DNA from: a virus
DNA: 45,688 nucleotides
Strand: one strand, 5' to 3'
Virus record (IMG/VR): IMGVR_UViG_3300046811_000110
Coordinates: 1-45,688 of that record
The notes beneath the pieces were generated by a model. The model was given only the letters and a program-made list of their open reading frames with translations. It ran no database searches and had not been told where the DNA came from. Below, in pieces: positions 16,358 through 24,700 of this stretch. Every line of letters begins with the position of its first letter. The stretch's first letter is position 1. A program made the position numbers and the translations under genes.

Positions 16358-16890
16358 CAGCCGCACCCCGCCACGGCATGTTGCCGACCGAGCCAGTCGA
16401 CCATCAGGAAAAACCCGGTGACCGTGGGGCCGACGCCGAGCGCCGTCGCCTTGCTGTTGGAGTTTCCGGTGCCGGGGCAGGAGGTGAGGCCGGCGGTCGG
16501 CACCCAACTCGATTGATTGCCGATCTGGAGACGCGCGAGGCTCTGCTGCCCGGCGAGGCCCTGACCGAAGAGGACGACGTTGCCGTTGCCGTTCGGCTGG
16601 ATCGCAATCGCCGCGTTCGCGTCGCCGCCGGGTTGGAGCGCCAGGACGACGGGTTGCCCGGTCAGCCCGGGGTTGAGCTCAAAGAAGTTGACCTCCGTCC
16701 CCGGCTGCTGGGGAAACAGCGGGATCAGGATGTTGTTGATTTCCTGAATGATGAGATTGAGCGTCCCCTGCATCGCGCCGGGATCGAGCGGGCCGCGCAG
16801 GAGCGGGATCGGCGGCAGGTTCGATTGCGCCATCGCCCCCGACGAGACGGCGAGGGCAGCCAGGACCAGCAACGCGCGCAGAAACCTCAT
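16357..16890 (-). CDS. Exported tail-associated protein with shared LL-GP-D motif
   Basis: 177 residues. A signal-type peptide (MRFLRALLVLAALAVSSGAM) is followed by PPIPLLRGPLDPG and LNLIIQEINNIL, the same N-terminal motif as in the tailspike (10083-13151) and, more weakly, the fibre (17179-19704). The remainder is a small beta-rich domain with GNGNVVLFGQGLAG, QSLARLQIGN and a Cys near each end. An alternative ATG at 16920 lies 1 nt after the previous stop, but 16890 gives a better signal peptide and has GGGGCGG upstream. Confidence 0.65.
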   Translation of the reverse strand: MRFLRALLVLAALAVSSGAMAQSNLPPIPLLRGPLDPGAMQGTLNLIIQEINNILIPLFPQQPGTEVNFFELNPGLTGQPVVLALQPGGDANAAIAIQPNGNGNVVLFGQGLAGQQSLARLQIGNQSSWVPTAGLTSCPGTGNSNSKATALGVGPTVTGFFLMVDWLGRQHAVAGCG

Positions 16891-16921
16891 CGGCCGCCCC
16901 CTGAGAAAGTCAACCCCCATA

Positions 16922-17182
16922 TCACGGTTTGCGAGCCTTCGGCAATACTGCCGGTGGTGTCCGTACCCAGTGATCGAGCACCCAGCCGAGGCGCGATTCG
17001 AGATCGGCCGCCCGCGCCGCCGCCGCGTTGCGCTCGTCGACAAGCTCTATCGTCCCGTTCCACACGTCCCGCATCGCGACCTGAAGCCTGATCCAATTCT
17101 CGTTGAGCGCCTTGCCGGTCTCCTGCGCCTGCGTCGCGACCGGCGCGAGGACAAGAAACGCAGCCAGCAGAAACCGCCTCAT
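16922..17182 (-). CDS. Small exported helical protein
   Basis: 86 residues: a signal peptide (MRRFLLAAFLVLAPVATQAQ), then a helical, charged mature part (LQVAMRDVWNGTIELVDERN, ARAADLESRLGWVLDHWV) that could form a coiled coil in the periplasm. The start overlaps the stop of the fibre gene as ATGA. No family is recognised; a spanin-like or chaperone-like role is possible. Confidence 0.6.
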   Translation of the reverse strand: MRRFLLAAFLVLAPVATQAQETGKALNENWIRLQVAMRDVWNGTIELVDERNAAAARAADLESRLGWVLDHWVRTPPAVLPKARKP

Positions 17183-19704
17183 GGCACCGCTCCCGCTCGC
17201 GCCGCGACATAGAGTTCGCCGTCCTGCCCCGCGCCACCGGCCGCCGTGACACTCAGGTTGTTGATCGCATCGACCGCACCGCCTCCGCCCGCGCCGGGCC
17301 CGACGCCATCGCTCCCGGCAAGGTGGATCGAGGCGTTCACCACCGACTGCCCCAACCCCCCGCGCGAGACCGTCGTCGAGCCGCCGGTGCCGGAATGCCC
17401 GAAGCCGCTGATGATGTTGAAGTAGGCATCTCCCCCAGGCGTGCCGTCGAAGAGGGCTTCCTGAGTGCAGCCGGTAATCGTATTCGTCCCCGAGAGCCCT
17501 CGGGGCGATATGTCGATGTCGGTCGCCGCCGCGCCGCTCGTCGGGCCGCCGGTGCCGCCGCTGGCGCTCAGGGAAAGCGAGCGCCCGACCGTCTCCCAGA
17601 TCACCGTGTTGTCGGCGACGACGTTGAGGATCTTCTGCGGCCAAGTCGGGTGCGCGCCGCCCGTCGTGCCGGGCTGCACCGCCATATAGAAGAAGGCCCC
17701 CGCGTTGACCCCGGTCGAGGGGCCGAGCAGCGTGCCGAGAGGGTAGGCTTGGCTGGTATCGACGACCGCGGTCATCCCGGCGGTCCATGTCGCCTTTCCC
17801 ATGTTCTCCCAGGTCACCGTGCCATCGACGACGGTTGCCCCCGGCGTCTGCGGCCACGTCACCGGGCCGGCGCTCGTCGTGCCCGCGACAATCGCGGCGA
17901 ACTCGTAGTTGCCCGCGTTGCCGACCGTGGGGAGGACAAACGAGGTCGGGAGAGTGTTGGTGCGCGCGGTGTAGGGGGTCAGCGCCACCCAGTTCGCCAG
18001 TGTCCAGTTGGCGCCCGAGAACGGGATGATCGCGCCGGTAAGGGTCGAGTCGCCCCCGTTGCCGCCCGAGCCGGTGCCCGGCGTGCCGCCCGCGCCGATC
18101 GTGCGGGAGGCGCCGCGCATGTTCATCTGCAACGGGTCGTAGCACATGACCTTGATAACCGAACCCGCAGCGCCGCCACCGCCGACGCAGTTATTGCCGG
18201 TGGTGATCGCCGGGCACCCGCCGCCCGCGCCGCCGCCGCCGACCAGCGTCACGTCGAACCATCCCGCCTCGATGCTCGGCGGTGTGTAGGTCGAGGTCCC
18301 CGCCGAGTTCGCCAGTTGCGGCGTGAACGGCGTGCCGGACGGCTTGGTCGTGTCGCACAGATTGCCGCCGCTGACCGTGCCGTCGTCGACGCACGAGGCA
18401 ATCGCGAGGACCCCGGCCGCGCCGTTCAATCGCCCGTACTGCGAGACCGAGGTGAACCAGATGCCGATATACTCCGGCGCGGCGGCGGTGCTCTCGAGAT
18501 AGGGTTGGTCGAAGATCGCGCGCTGGATCGCGATGTTGTAGCCGGACGGATCACCGACCACCGCGCCGTAGGTATTTTCGCTCAAATCCGTGTGGTAGGA
18601 GTGGAAGTCGCCGCCGGCCTGGATGAAAATGCCCTTGGCGAAGCCGCGAATGTCCCCGCCGTAAAGGCGCGTCACGTTGGGCTTCGGCCCCGTCGTCCCG
18701 CCGGTCGCGGTCAGGAGGATGCCGACGCCGCCGGTGATCGAGGCCGGACCGCTGTTCGGGTCGAAGCCCGGCTGCAACAGGATCGGGTTGGTGATCTCGT
18801 TGTAATAGGCCCCGTCCGAGGGCGAGTTGTTGATCGTCTTGATCGTGATCCCCGCGTCGAGATAGCTCTGCGCCCCTGCCCCGCCGCCGTCGTCGTGCGA
18901 CCATGTGCCGGTGCCGACCTTGTGTGTAATCACGGTGCCGATGCGCGAGCTGTCGAACCCCTCGATCAAGAGCGCGGTGCCGTGCTTGTTGTTCATGTCG
19001 ACATGCAAGCCGTCCGTGATGACGAGCGGCGTCTGGTAGCTCAGCCCCGGCGTCGGGCTCGTCGGCGTCGGCATCGTGTAAAAAGCTGCGCCGTCCGCCC
19101 CCATCTGGAACGTCGTCGCCGCGCAGGTAATGATCCTCATCCCGCCATAGAGCGCCGAGCCATTGGTCGGGATCGTCGCCGTCGACGCACCGGAGATGCA
19201 GAGGTTGAGCGGCAGCCCCGCGTTGTAGGCCGCCGCCGCCGCCGTGTTGAGGTTGGTCGTGTTCGTCGCCGCCGAGTTGCCGGTGGTGACGCCGTAGAAG
19301 CTCGCCATGACCTGCGGCGGGTCGGACAAATCCTCCACTCCCGGCTGCGCATTCCCCGGCACGCCCGAGGTCGAGATCGTGTTGATCCACTTGTGCGAGA
19401 CGGCCGCCAGGCTCTCGATGCCGCCAAGCGTCGTCGCGGCCGGGTTCGGCAGGTCGGCGCCAATCAGCTTGCGGAAGGTCGCCGTCGTCGCCCCGCCCGA
19501 GGTCGGCCCGGCGAGCACCGTGTTGGCGATCTGGTTGCCGACGATGGAATTGACGCAGGTATTGAGGGCGTTGAAGTTCCCCATGACCTGCGTCGCGTCG
19601 GCGAGCGTGCCGTTGAGAAGGGTGAACGGCAGGACACAATTCGCCCGCGCGCTGCCGGCGAGCGCGACGAGCACCCCGAGCGCGAGAGCGAGATGCCGGA
19701 TCAC
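17179..19704 (-). CDS. Large tail fibre/tailspike with signal-like N-terminus and Gly-rich domain
   Basis: 841 residues from GTG 19704 (GTGA overlap). It starts with a signal-type peptide (MIRHLALALGVLVALAGSAR) and a motif related to the other tail genes (LPFTLLNGTLADATQVMGNF). ANTVLAGPTSGG with LIGADLPNP and TTLGGIES is a widespread tail-fibre linker motif. A right-handed beta-helix-like region lies at about 130-480. A C-terminal Gly-rich domain (FDVTLVGGGGAGGG, GGGGAAGSVIKV, GAGGTPGTGSGGNGG) resembles the polyglycine-II-type receptor-binding tips of fibres and adhesins. Probably a second host-recognition protein. Confidence 0.72.
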   Translation of the reverse strand: MIRHLALALGVLVALAGSARANCVLPFTLLNGTLADATQVMGNFNALNTCVNSIVGNQIANTVLAGPTSGGATTATFRKLIGADLPNPAATTLGGIESLAAVSHKWINTISTSGVPGNAQPGVEDLSDPPQVMASFYGVTTGNSAATNTTNLNTAAAAAYNAGLPLNLCISGASTATIPTNGSALYGGMRIITCAATTFQMGADGAAFYTMPTPTSPTPGLSYQTPLVITDGLHVDMNNKHGTALLIEGFDSSRIGTVITHKVGTGTWSHDDGGGAGAQSYLDAGITIKTINNSPSDGAYYNEITNPILLQPGFDPNSGPASITGGVGILLTATGGTTGPKPNVTRLYGGDIRGFAKGIFIQAGGDFHSYHTDLSENTYGAVVGDPSGYNIAIQRAIFDQPYLESTAAAPEYIGIWFTSVSQYGRLNGAAGVLAIASCVDDGTVSGGNLCDTTKPSGTPFTPQLANSAGTSTYTPPSIEAGWFDVTLVGGGGAGGGCPAITTGNNCVGGGGAAGSVIKVMCYDPLQMNMRGASRTIGAGGTPGTGSGGNGGDSTLTGAIIPFSGANWTLANWVALTPYTARTNTLPTSFVLPTVGNAGNYEFAAIVAGTTSAGPVTWPQTPGATVVDGTVTWENMGKATWTAGMTAVVDTSQAYPLGTLLGPSTGVNAGAFFYMAVQPGTTGGAHPTWPQKILNVVADNTVIWETVGRSLSLSASGGTGGPTSGAAATDIDISPRGLSGTNTITGCTQEALFDGTPGGDAYFNIISGFGHSGTGGSTTVSRGGLGQSVVNASIHLAGSDGVGPGAGGGGAVDAINNLSVTAAGGAGQDGELYVAARAGAVP

Positions 19705-19877
19705 CGCCCGGACTTCTCGCTTAATGCCGCCGACACGAGAGCGCAGGCGGCAGCGGCATATTCACAATCCCGCCACCAACTCACATCCGTCATCAACGAG
19801 AACCCCGCCGCCAGGAACAGTGCGGCAAACGCGCTCCACGTCGAGGGTTCCTTCAGGCGTCCCCCAATCCAACTCAT
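19701..19877 (-). CDS. Small two-TM protein, holin-like
   Basis: 58 residues with MSWIGGRLKEPSTWSAFAAL, then two hydrophobic segments (AFAALFLAAGFSL and AAAACALVSAAL) around a polar turn (TDVSWWRD). Short LKEPSTW proteins with one or two membrane segments are common in phage lysis regions and often called holin-like. Here it lies between the nozzle and fibre genes with ATGA overlaps on both sides. Confidence 0.6.
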   Translation of the reverse strand: MSWIGGRLKEPSTWSAFAALFLAAGFSLMTDVSWWRDCEYAAAACALVSAALSEKSGR

Positions 19878-21910
19878 GCCGCGGCCTCCAGTTTGTAGCC
19901 CAGACGCTGATAGCGCATGTAGAGGTTGCCGACCCGGACGTTGTTGAACGACTGCCCGGTGATCGAGACGAGGCCCTGCTTGAAGACGAGCGGGATCGTC
20001 CAGTCGACCGAGCGCTGGCGGAAGATCGTCGTGTTGCTGCCCCAGTTCGCCCCGCCCCAGTTGAAGCCGCCCCACAAGACCCCGGTTCCCTCGCCGACAA
20101 CCGTCGTCGTGTCGAGCACCGTCCCGTAATCGCTGATGAACTGCAACGTCGCGGTCGAGCCCGGCGCCGGCGAGGGCGCGAAGGCGCAGGCCAACGTCAT
20201 CTCGATAAGCGCCACCATCGACATATCGCCGCTGTCGGGCAGCAGCGAGGTCGCCCACTGCCAGGACAGGTTGACGTTGTTCTCGACATAGATCGAGGTC
20301 GAGCGCGGGATGTCGTCGGACTTCCACAGGCTCGCCGTGACGCTCGCGGGGGCCATGAGGTACGTGTCGCGCCACGGCTGAATGAGGCTTGCCGGGAAGG
20401 TGTGCGGCCCGGTCCAGACCTTGCGCCAGAAATCGTACCAGAACTCGCTCGGGCCTCCGGTCCCGTCCGCCTGCGCCGAGATGCGGATCGTGTCGCCGCG
20501 CGCCGCCGCGCAGATGCGCGAGGGGAAGAGCGCGTTGGTGAACGGCGCCGTCACCCCGTCGCCGGCGTTGCCGATGGCGTCCGAGACGTTCGCCCCGAAA
20601 TCGACGATCCGCAAACCGTGGTTCGAGACGAAGGCAAGGCCCTTGTTGGTCGAGCACAGAGAGAGCGGCGAGAGCGTGCCGGTCGCCGCCGGCAACTGGT
20701 TCATCGCGAGATCGGTCGTCGCCATATCGCCGGTGATCTGCTGCATTTTTGTCACGCCCTCGAAGACGATGAGGGACTGGACGATGCCGCCGAGGAGCGA
20801 GGAGAGTTGCAGCGCGCCGATGGCCGTCACCGCGAGGCCATCGTCGGTCGTCAACGCCTGGACATCGGGGTTGTTCGAGATCCGGCAGGCAAACCCGCTG
20901 TCGCTGAAGGGTATCCCGTCCTTGCCGCAAGCGAAGTAGGCCCGCCCGTTGAACTGAGCGACGCCAACCGGCACGCTCGGCAGGTTGTTGCGGTCGGTGT
21001 CCCCCGCGCCCCACAGCGGCGCGGTGACCGAGCCGCCGGCGATCGTCAGCGTGACCCCGTTGGTCGAGCCGGTCGCGCCCCCCGAGAGCGTGATCGTCGC
21101 CCCGGTGAAGGTCACCGTCACCGTCGCGCTCGCCGTCGCCGCGGCCGAGATCGTGACCGAAGTCGGGCTGGTCAACACCGTGATCGTCGCCCCGGCCGGG
21201 ATGCCTGGCCCGGCCACAACCTGGCCGACCGCGCGATCCGCCGAGACCGGGAGGGCGTCGATCAGGGTCGAGGTGTGCGTCGTTCCGGTCTCTGTCAAGA
21301 CGACATTCGCGGTTGCCGTGACTGTGGTGCCCGCAGTGATGTTGGTGCCCGAAATCGTCATTCCCGGCTGCACGCCGAGGATCGAGGGGGCACCGGTGAT
21401 CGTCGTCGAGCCGTTGGTGTTGCCGGTCGTCGTCTCGCTGAAGCCCGAGACATCGAACCAGCCGAATTTCGTCCCGCCGCCCGGGAACCCCGGATGCGTG
21501 ACGATGATGCGCCCGCCGACCTGCGCGAGAATAGGCGGCGTCCAGTCGCCGCTCGTCGGCGGGCTGACCGGCACGTTGGTCGCCGTCACGCCGCTGACCG
21601 TAACCGCCGAGCCGCTGCCGAGGTTGTAGCAATAGGGTTCGTCACTCCCCGGCGTCCGACTCGTCGCCACCGTGCCGTAGACGAGATCGCCGACGACAAG
21701 CTCGCTCGAGACGAAACCCGCGCCGGCGAGATAGGACAGGTCAACCTCTATGACCGATGCGGGACGCGGCACAAAGACGTTGCGCGTCGTCGGGTCGGGC
21801 ACGAGGTTGGCGAGGCTCGCCATCGCGCCCGGCGGGCTGTTTGAGCCATCAACCGCATCCGAAAGCGTCGAGGGCCGGAAGGTCAGCGGCGTGCCGCGGC
21901 GCAGCGCCAC
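19874..21910 (-). CDS. Tail nozzle / packaged-DNA stabilisation protein (T7 gp12 / P22 gp10 type)
   Basis: 678 residues, beta-rich. It opens RRGTPLTFRPSTLSDAVDG and has FNGRAYFACGKDGIPFSDSG, LQLSSLLGGIVQSLIVFEGV and LAFVSNHGLRIVDFG, the repeating blade-type pattern (V-F-x-G and I-R-x-x-D) seen in podoviral nozzle/stabilisation proteins that close the tail after packaging. Residues about 155-280 are a Thr/Ser/Gly-rich insertion with two copies of a small beta module (VQPGMTISGTNITAGTTV and VVAGPGIPAGATITVL). Gene order (directly after a gp4-like connector) supports this assignment. Confidence 0.72.
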   Translation of the reverse strand: MALRRGTPLTFRPSTLSDAVDGSNSPPGAMASLANLVPDPTTRNVFVPRPASVIEVDLSYLAGAGFVSSELVVGDLVYGTVATSRTPGSDEPYCYNLGSGSAVTVSGVTATNVPVSPPTSGDWTPPILAQVGGRIIVTHPGFPGGGTKFGWFDVSGFSETTTGNTNGSTTITGAPSILGVQPGMTISGTNITAGTTVTATANVVLTETGTTHTSTLIDALPVSADRAVGQVVAGPGIPAGATITVLTSPTSVTISAAATASATVTVTFTGATITLSGGATGSTNGVTLTIAGGSVTAPLWGAGDTDRNNLPSVPVGVAQFNGRAYFACGKDGIPFSDSGFACRISNNPDVQALTTDDGLAVTAIGALQLSSLLGGIVQSLIVFEGVTKMQQITGDMATTDLAMNQLPAATGTLSPLSLCSTNKGLAFVSNHGLRIVDFGANVSDAIGNAGDGVTAPFTNALFPSRICAAARGDTIRISAQADGTGGPSEFWYDFWRKVWTGPHTFPASLIQPWRDTYLMAPASVTASLWKSDDIPRSTSIYVENNVNLSWQWATSLLPDSGDMSMVALIEMTLACAFAPSPAPGSTATLQFISDYGTVLDTTTVVGEGTGVLWGGFNWGGANWGSNTTIFRQRSVDWTIPLVFKQGLVSITGQSFNNVRVGNLYMRYQRLGYKLEAAA

Positions 21911-21913
21911 CGC

Positions 21914-22855
21914 TCACCAGCCGATCTGCTTGGTGTTGCGGAGTTGCCGCCACGGCGAGCCGAAGCGGCGAGCGTCCATCTCGACGGTCTGCGGACGGTT
22001 GCGGTGGTCGTCCACCTGGTCGAGATAACGCTGCCAGCGCCGCCCCGCGCGCCCGGTCTGATTGTGATCGCCGATGAACTCGGTCGCCCGCGTGTCGTCC
22101 GACTCCATCATCATGCGCCCGGCCAACTCCTCGATTAGAAACCCCTCGGCCGGCAGCCACGGGATTTTCGAGAAGTCCTGGATCGGCGGCATCATGCGCT
22201 GGTAGCGGATCGTGACCGGCGTCGCGGAAACCGGCGGCGGATAGGCGAAGGCCCCCGGCGCGATACCGAAGAAGACGCTCGCCGCCGCATTGGTGCCCGT
22301 CGCCGGTAACGACATCGTGATCGTCGTCCCCGAGATCGTGATCGTCGTGCCGGGCTGCACGCCCTCGCCGGCCATGCTGAGTCCGTTGGTGATCCCGCTC
22401 GCGCTCGCCACCGTGCCCGTCACGCTGGCGGCGGTGAGGGAGCACGTCGTCACGGCGGTAATGCGCTGCGTCAGCGGCCCGCCCATGTCCGTCGCCCACA
22501 GATAGGGGAACGATTGCTGGTTGGGGACCTGCACCTGCATGTCGAACTCGGAGAGGTCGCAGGGCCGCATCGGGTAGGGCGTGCCGTTCAGCGTCCAGAA
22601 AAACGCCTTCTGCGCCTCGCCCGAGCTTCCCGAGGCGCGCAGGTAATCGAGCGGCAACGCGTAAGGGCCGGAGCCGAACGCGCCGACGAGACCGGGGTTG
22701 AAGTTGAAGGCGAAGAGGCCCCGCGCCAGCGCGAGGTCGTCCGACTGGCAAACGTCAGAGAGGATCGTGTTGAGCGTCTGCTGCGCGTCGCCCGTGTAAT
22801 TCGGGATTTTCGCGATCCGCAACGCCTGCGCGATGATCTGGTTGCCGGTTAGCAT
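21914..22855 (-). CDS. Head-tail connector / tail accessory factor (P22 gp4 / T7 gp11 type)
   Basis: 313 residues. The start MLTGNQIIAQALRIAKIPNY with a following QTLNTILSDVCQ helix is characteristic of podoviral tail accessory factors that sit under the portal. YALPLDYLRASG and FSKIPWLPAEGFLIEELAGR follow. Residues about 145-200 hold a Thr/Gly-rich insertion (VQPGTTITISGTTITMSL) of the same type as in the nozzle protein. It should assemble between portal and nozzle. Confidence 0.72.
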   Translation of the reverse strand: MLTGNQIIAQALRIAKIPNYTGDAQQTLNTILSDVCQSDDLALARGLFAFNFNPGLVGAFGSGPYALPLDYLRASGSSGEAQKAFFWTLNGTPYPMRPCDLSEFDMQVQVPNQQSFPYLWATDMGGPLTQRITAVTTCSLTAASVTGTVASASGITNGLSMAGEGVQPGTTITISGTTITMSLPATGTNAAASVFFGIAPGAFAYPPPVSATPVTIRYQRMMPPIQDFSKIPWLPAEGFLIEELAGRMMMESDDTRATEFIGDHNQTGRAGRRWQRYLDQVDDHRNRPQTVEMDARRFGSPWRQLRNTKQIGW

Positions 22856-22858
22856 CCA

Positions 22859-23335
22859 TTATTCCGCCGCTTCCGCGTATTCCGCCTCGATCTCGGGGAA
22901 CAACTCGGGCGGGTCCCTGCGGTCGATGATCGCCTCCAGATACGGGATGCGCTTGCGGGCCGCCTCGATATGCCCTTCGAGGTCCATGATCCGCGCGTCG
23001 AACTGCGAGACCGCCGCCGCATCGGCCGGAAGCGGCTGGGCTTCCCTGCGCCGGTTGATGCTGTTGCGGTCCATGTTGGCCTGCTGCTGGGCCATCGCCT
23101 TCGCGCGCCCGACCTTCTGGTCCCGCAAGAGCTTCAGATTGACGAAGAGGTCGGCCTTGATGTTCGGCAACTGCTCGACCGCCAACTGCCGCCGCGCCTC
23201 GCTGCCGAGGTTGTCGAGGATTTCACCCAGCGCCTCGGGCGGGATGCGCGCGGCCGCCGCGACCTCGAACGAGAGACCCTGCCCGGCGCCGCCGAGCGGC
23301 ATCTGGTAGGTGATCTTCATCACGGGCTCGGTCAT
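22859..23335 (-). CDS. Conserved-looking helical morphogenesis protein, unknown
   Basis: 158 residues. A short beta start (MKITYQMPLGGAGQGLSFEV) is followed by long charged helices (ALGEILDNLGSEARRQLAVE; FDARIMDLEGHIEAARKRIP) that can form coiled coils. No family is recognised. It lies between the capsid and connector genes, and its start overlaps the preceding stop (ATGA), so a head-completion or tail-assembly role is likely. Confidence 0.6.
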   Translation of the reverse strand: MTEPVMKITYQMPLGGAGQGLSFEVAAAARIPPEALGEILDNLGSEARRQLAVEQLPNIKADLFVNLKLLRDQKVGRAKAMAQQQANMDRNSINRRREAQPLPADAAAVSQFDARIMDLEGHIEAARKRIPYLEAIIDRRDPPELFPEIEAEYAEAAE

Positions 23336-24027
23336 GCCGCCGCTCCGTTCATCGAGACATCGAGGCTGCGGGCCTGCCGTCGCAGCCAGTGGCCGCGGCC
23401 CTTGCCCTCGAACTCAAGCTCCTGCTGCTGGTTGCGCCAGATGATCTCGCGATAGCTCTCGTATTTCGCGCGAGGCAGCGTGTAGGTGTGGCCGTGGAGG
23501 TAGATCATCTGGTCGATGCGCAACCCGGTGTCGCCGAGTTCCGGCAGATCGACGGTGAAGCGCACCATCTCGTTCATCCGGTCGCGCACTTTCGCCGCCT
23601 CGATGGCCTCGGCCGGCATCAGCCCGCTCTCGACCCGCGCGTGCGACAGCGCCCGGTCGGCCGCGGCCTTCTTCGCCGCCGCGCGCTTCTCGGCCTTTGC
23701 CTTCGCCATCTGCTGCTCGTAGATATCGCGAAGCTCGTCCTCGGTCAAAAGCTCCTTGGTCTCGGCGTCGAGCGCCAGGAGGAAGCGACCGAAATCGTCC
23801 AGCGGCTCGGGCTCGGCAACCGCCTCGTCCTGATCGAGCGGGTCGAACAGCGGCGTGCCGCTGAAATCCTCGGCAACCGGCGCGGGCTCTTCCGTTGCGA
23901 CGGATTTGGCGATGATCGGGGCCGGGAAGGTCTGCGCGGCCAGCTTCCGCTCGTTCGCCGCCGCGATCTTCTTCTCGCGCGCCGCCTTGAGGTTGGCGCT
24001 CGCCTTGGCTTTCTGCTCTTCGGTCAT
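23332..24027 (-). CDS. Virion morphogenesis protein, unknown
   Basis: 231 residues. A Lys/Ala-rich N-terminal helix, an acidic Pro-rich linker (about 35-75) and a Lys/Ala coiled region (EQQMAKAKAEKRAAAKKAAA) precede a compact C-terminal domain with LRIDQMIYLHGHTYTLPRAK and YESYREIIWRNQQQELEFEG. The C-terminal Tyr/His/Trp-rich segment looks like the conserved part. Function unknown; overlaps both neighbours as ATGA. Confidence 0.6.
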   Translation of the reverse strand: MTEEQKAKASANLKAAREKKIAAANERKLAAQTFPAPIIAKSVATEEPAPVAEDFSGTPLFDPLDQDEAVAEPEPLDDFGRFLLALDAETKELLTEDELRDIYEQQMAKAKAEKRAAAKKAAADRALSHARVESGLMPAEAIEAAKVRDRMNEMVRFTVDLPELGDTGLRIDQMIYLHGHTYTLPRAKYESYREIIWRNQQQELEFEGKGRGHWLRRQARSLDVSMNGAAA

Positions 24028-24323
24028 GTGTGAACCCAGCTTGCTCCCGCTGCGGCGCGGGCGGAAATCAGGATCGGGAACCCGGTGGCCGGGTCAACCG
24101 CGACGTAATCGCCATTGTAGAGCTTGAGCGCCCCACGGTTCGGCACGATCAGCAGCCCCTCGCGGACAAAGCCGCCGATGCCGCTGACCTGCGCAACGGG
24201 GTGCGCGGTCGCCTGATCGTCGAGGATGGCCTGCACCATCGTCGCCAGATCGGCCGGGGTCAGGAGCGTCGTGTCCTGCTGAAACTGGACGGCGGTCAAC
24301 GTTGTCGTGTTGGCCGTCCCCAT
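24024..24323 (-). CDS. Small virion-type protein
   Basis: 99 residues from ATG 24323 (MGTANTTTLTAVQFQQDTTL); TTG at 24338 and the in-frame ATG at 24365 are alternatives. The C-terminal half (REGLLIVPNRGALKLYNGDY, then FPILISA) is beta-rich and looks like a small head-decoration or completion protein. Its stop overlaps the next start as ATGA. No family is recognised with confidence. Confidence 0.55.
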   Translation of the reverse strand: MGTANTTTLTAVQFQQDTTLLTPADLATMVQAILDDQATAHPVAQVSGIGGFVREGLLIVPNRGALKLYNGDYVAVDPATGFPILISARAAAGASWVHT

Positions 24324-24339
24324 CGTTTTGGTCGCCAAG

Positions 24340-24654
24340 TTACGGGCTCCCGCTGTTCCAGGCATTGATCTGCGCCAAGAGCGCGGCGGTGATGATCGGC
24401 GTCCCGCTCGCCCCCGCGAAGTCGTTGGCGATGTTGGTGAGCGCCGTCTGGATATTTGCCAGCGTCAGCGCCCCATCGGTGCCAAGCACCTGCTCGCCCA
24501 CCAAAAGCTCCATCGTCTGACCGGAGCCGACCGTGCCCGGCCCAAGCCCCTGACCCATGCCGGGGTTACGGGCCTGGCTCTGGCCGACCGCGCTCGACCC
24601 CATGCCCTCGCCGATCTGGTCCAGGTTGATCGAGACCCTGATCTTAACTGCCAT
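24340..24654 (-). CDS. Small structural protein downstream of the capsid gene
   Basis: 104 residues starting MAVKIRVSINLDQIGEGMG after a strong AAGGAG site. A Gly/Gln-rich middle is followed by a beta-type segment (TMELLVGEQVLG) and a helical Ala-rich C-terminus. It is the first gene after the capsid in transcription order, separated from it by an inserted HNH gene. A head-tail or decoration protein is plausible. Confidence 0.6.
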   Translation of the reverse strand: MAVKIRVSINLDQIGEGMGSSAVGQSQARNPGMGQGLGPGTVGSGQTMELLVGEQVLGTDGALTLANIQTALTNIANDFAGASGTPIITAALLAQINAWNSGSP

Positions 24655-24700
24655 GATCGCTCTCCTTGTCTACCCGTCACGCCTGTGTTAATACAGGGCT

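Noticed and set aside
17323-19947. Very long plus-strand open frame (874 codons)
   Set aside because: Shadow of the GC-rich fibre gene; composition is almost all Arg/Ala/Asp/Val with no protein-like pattern.
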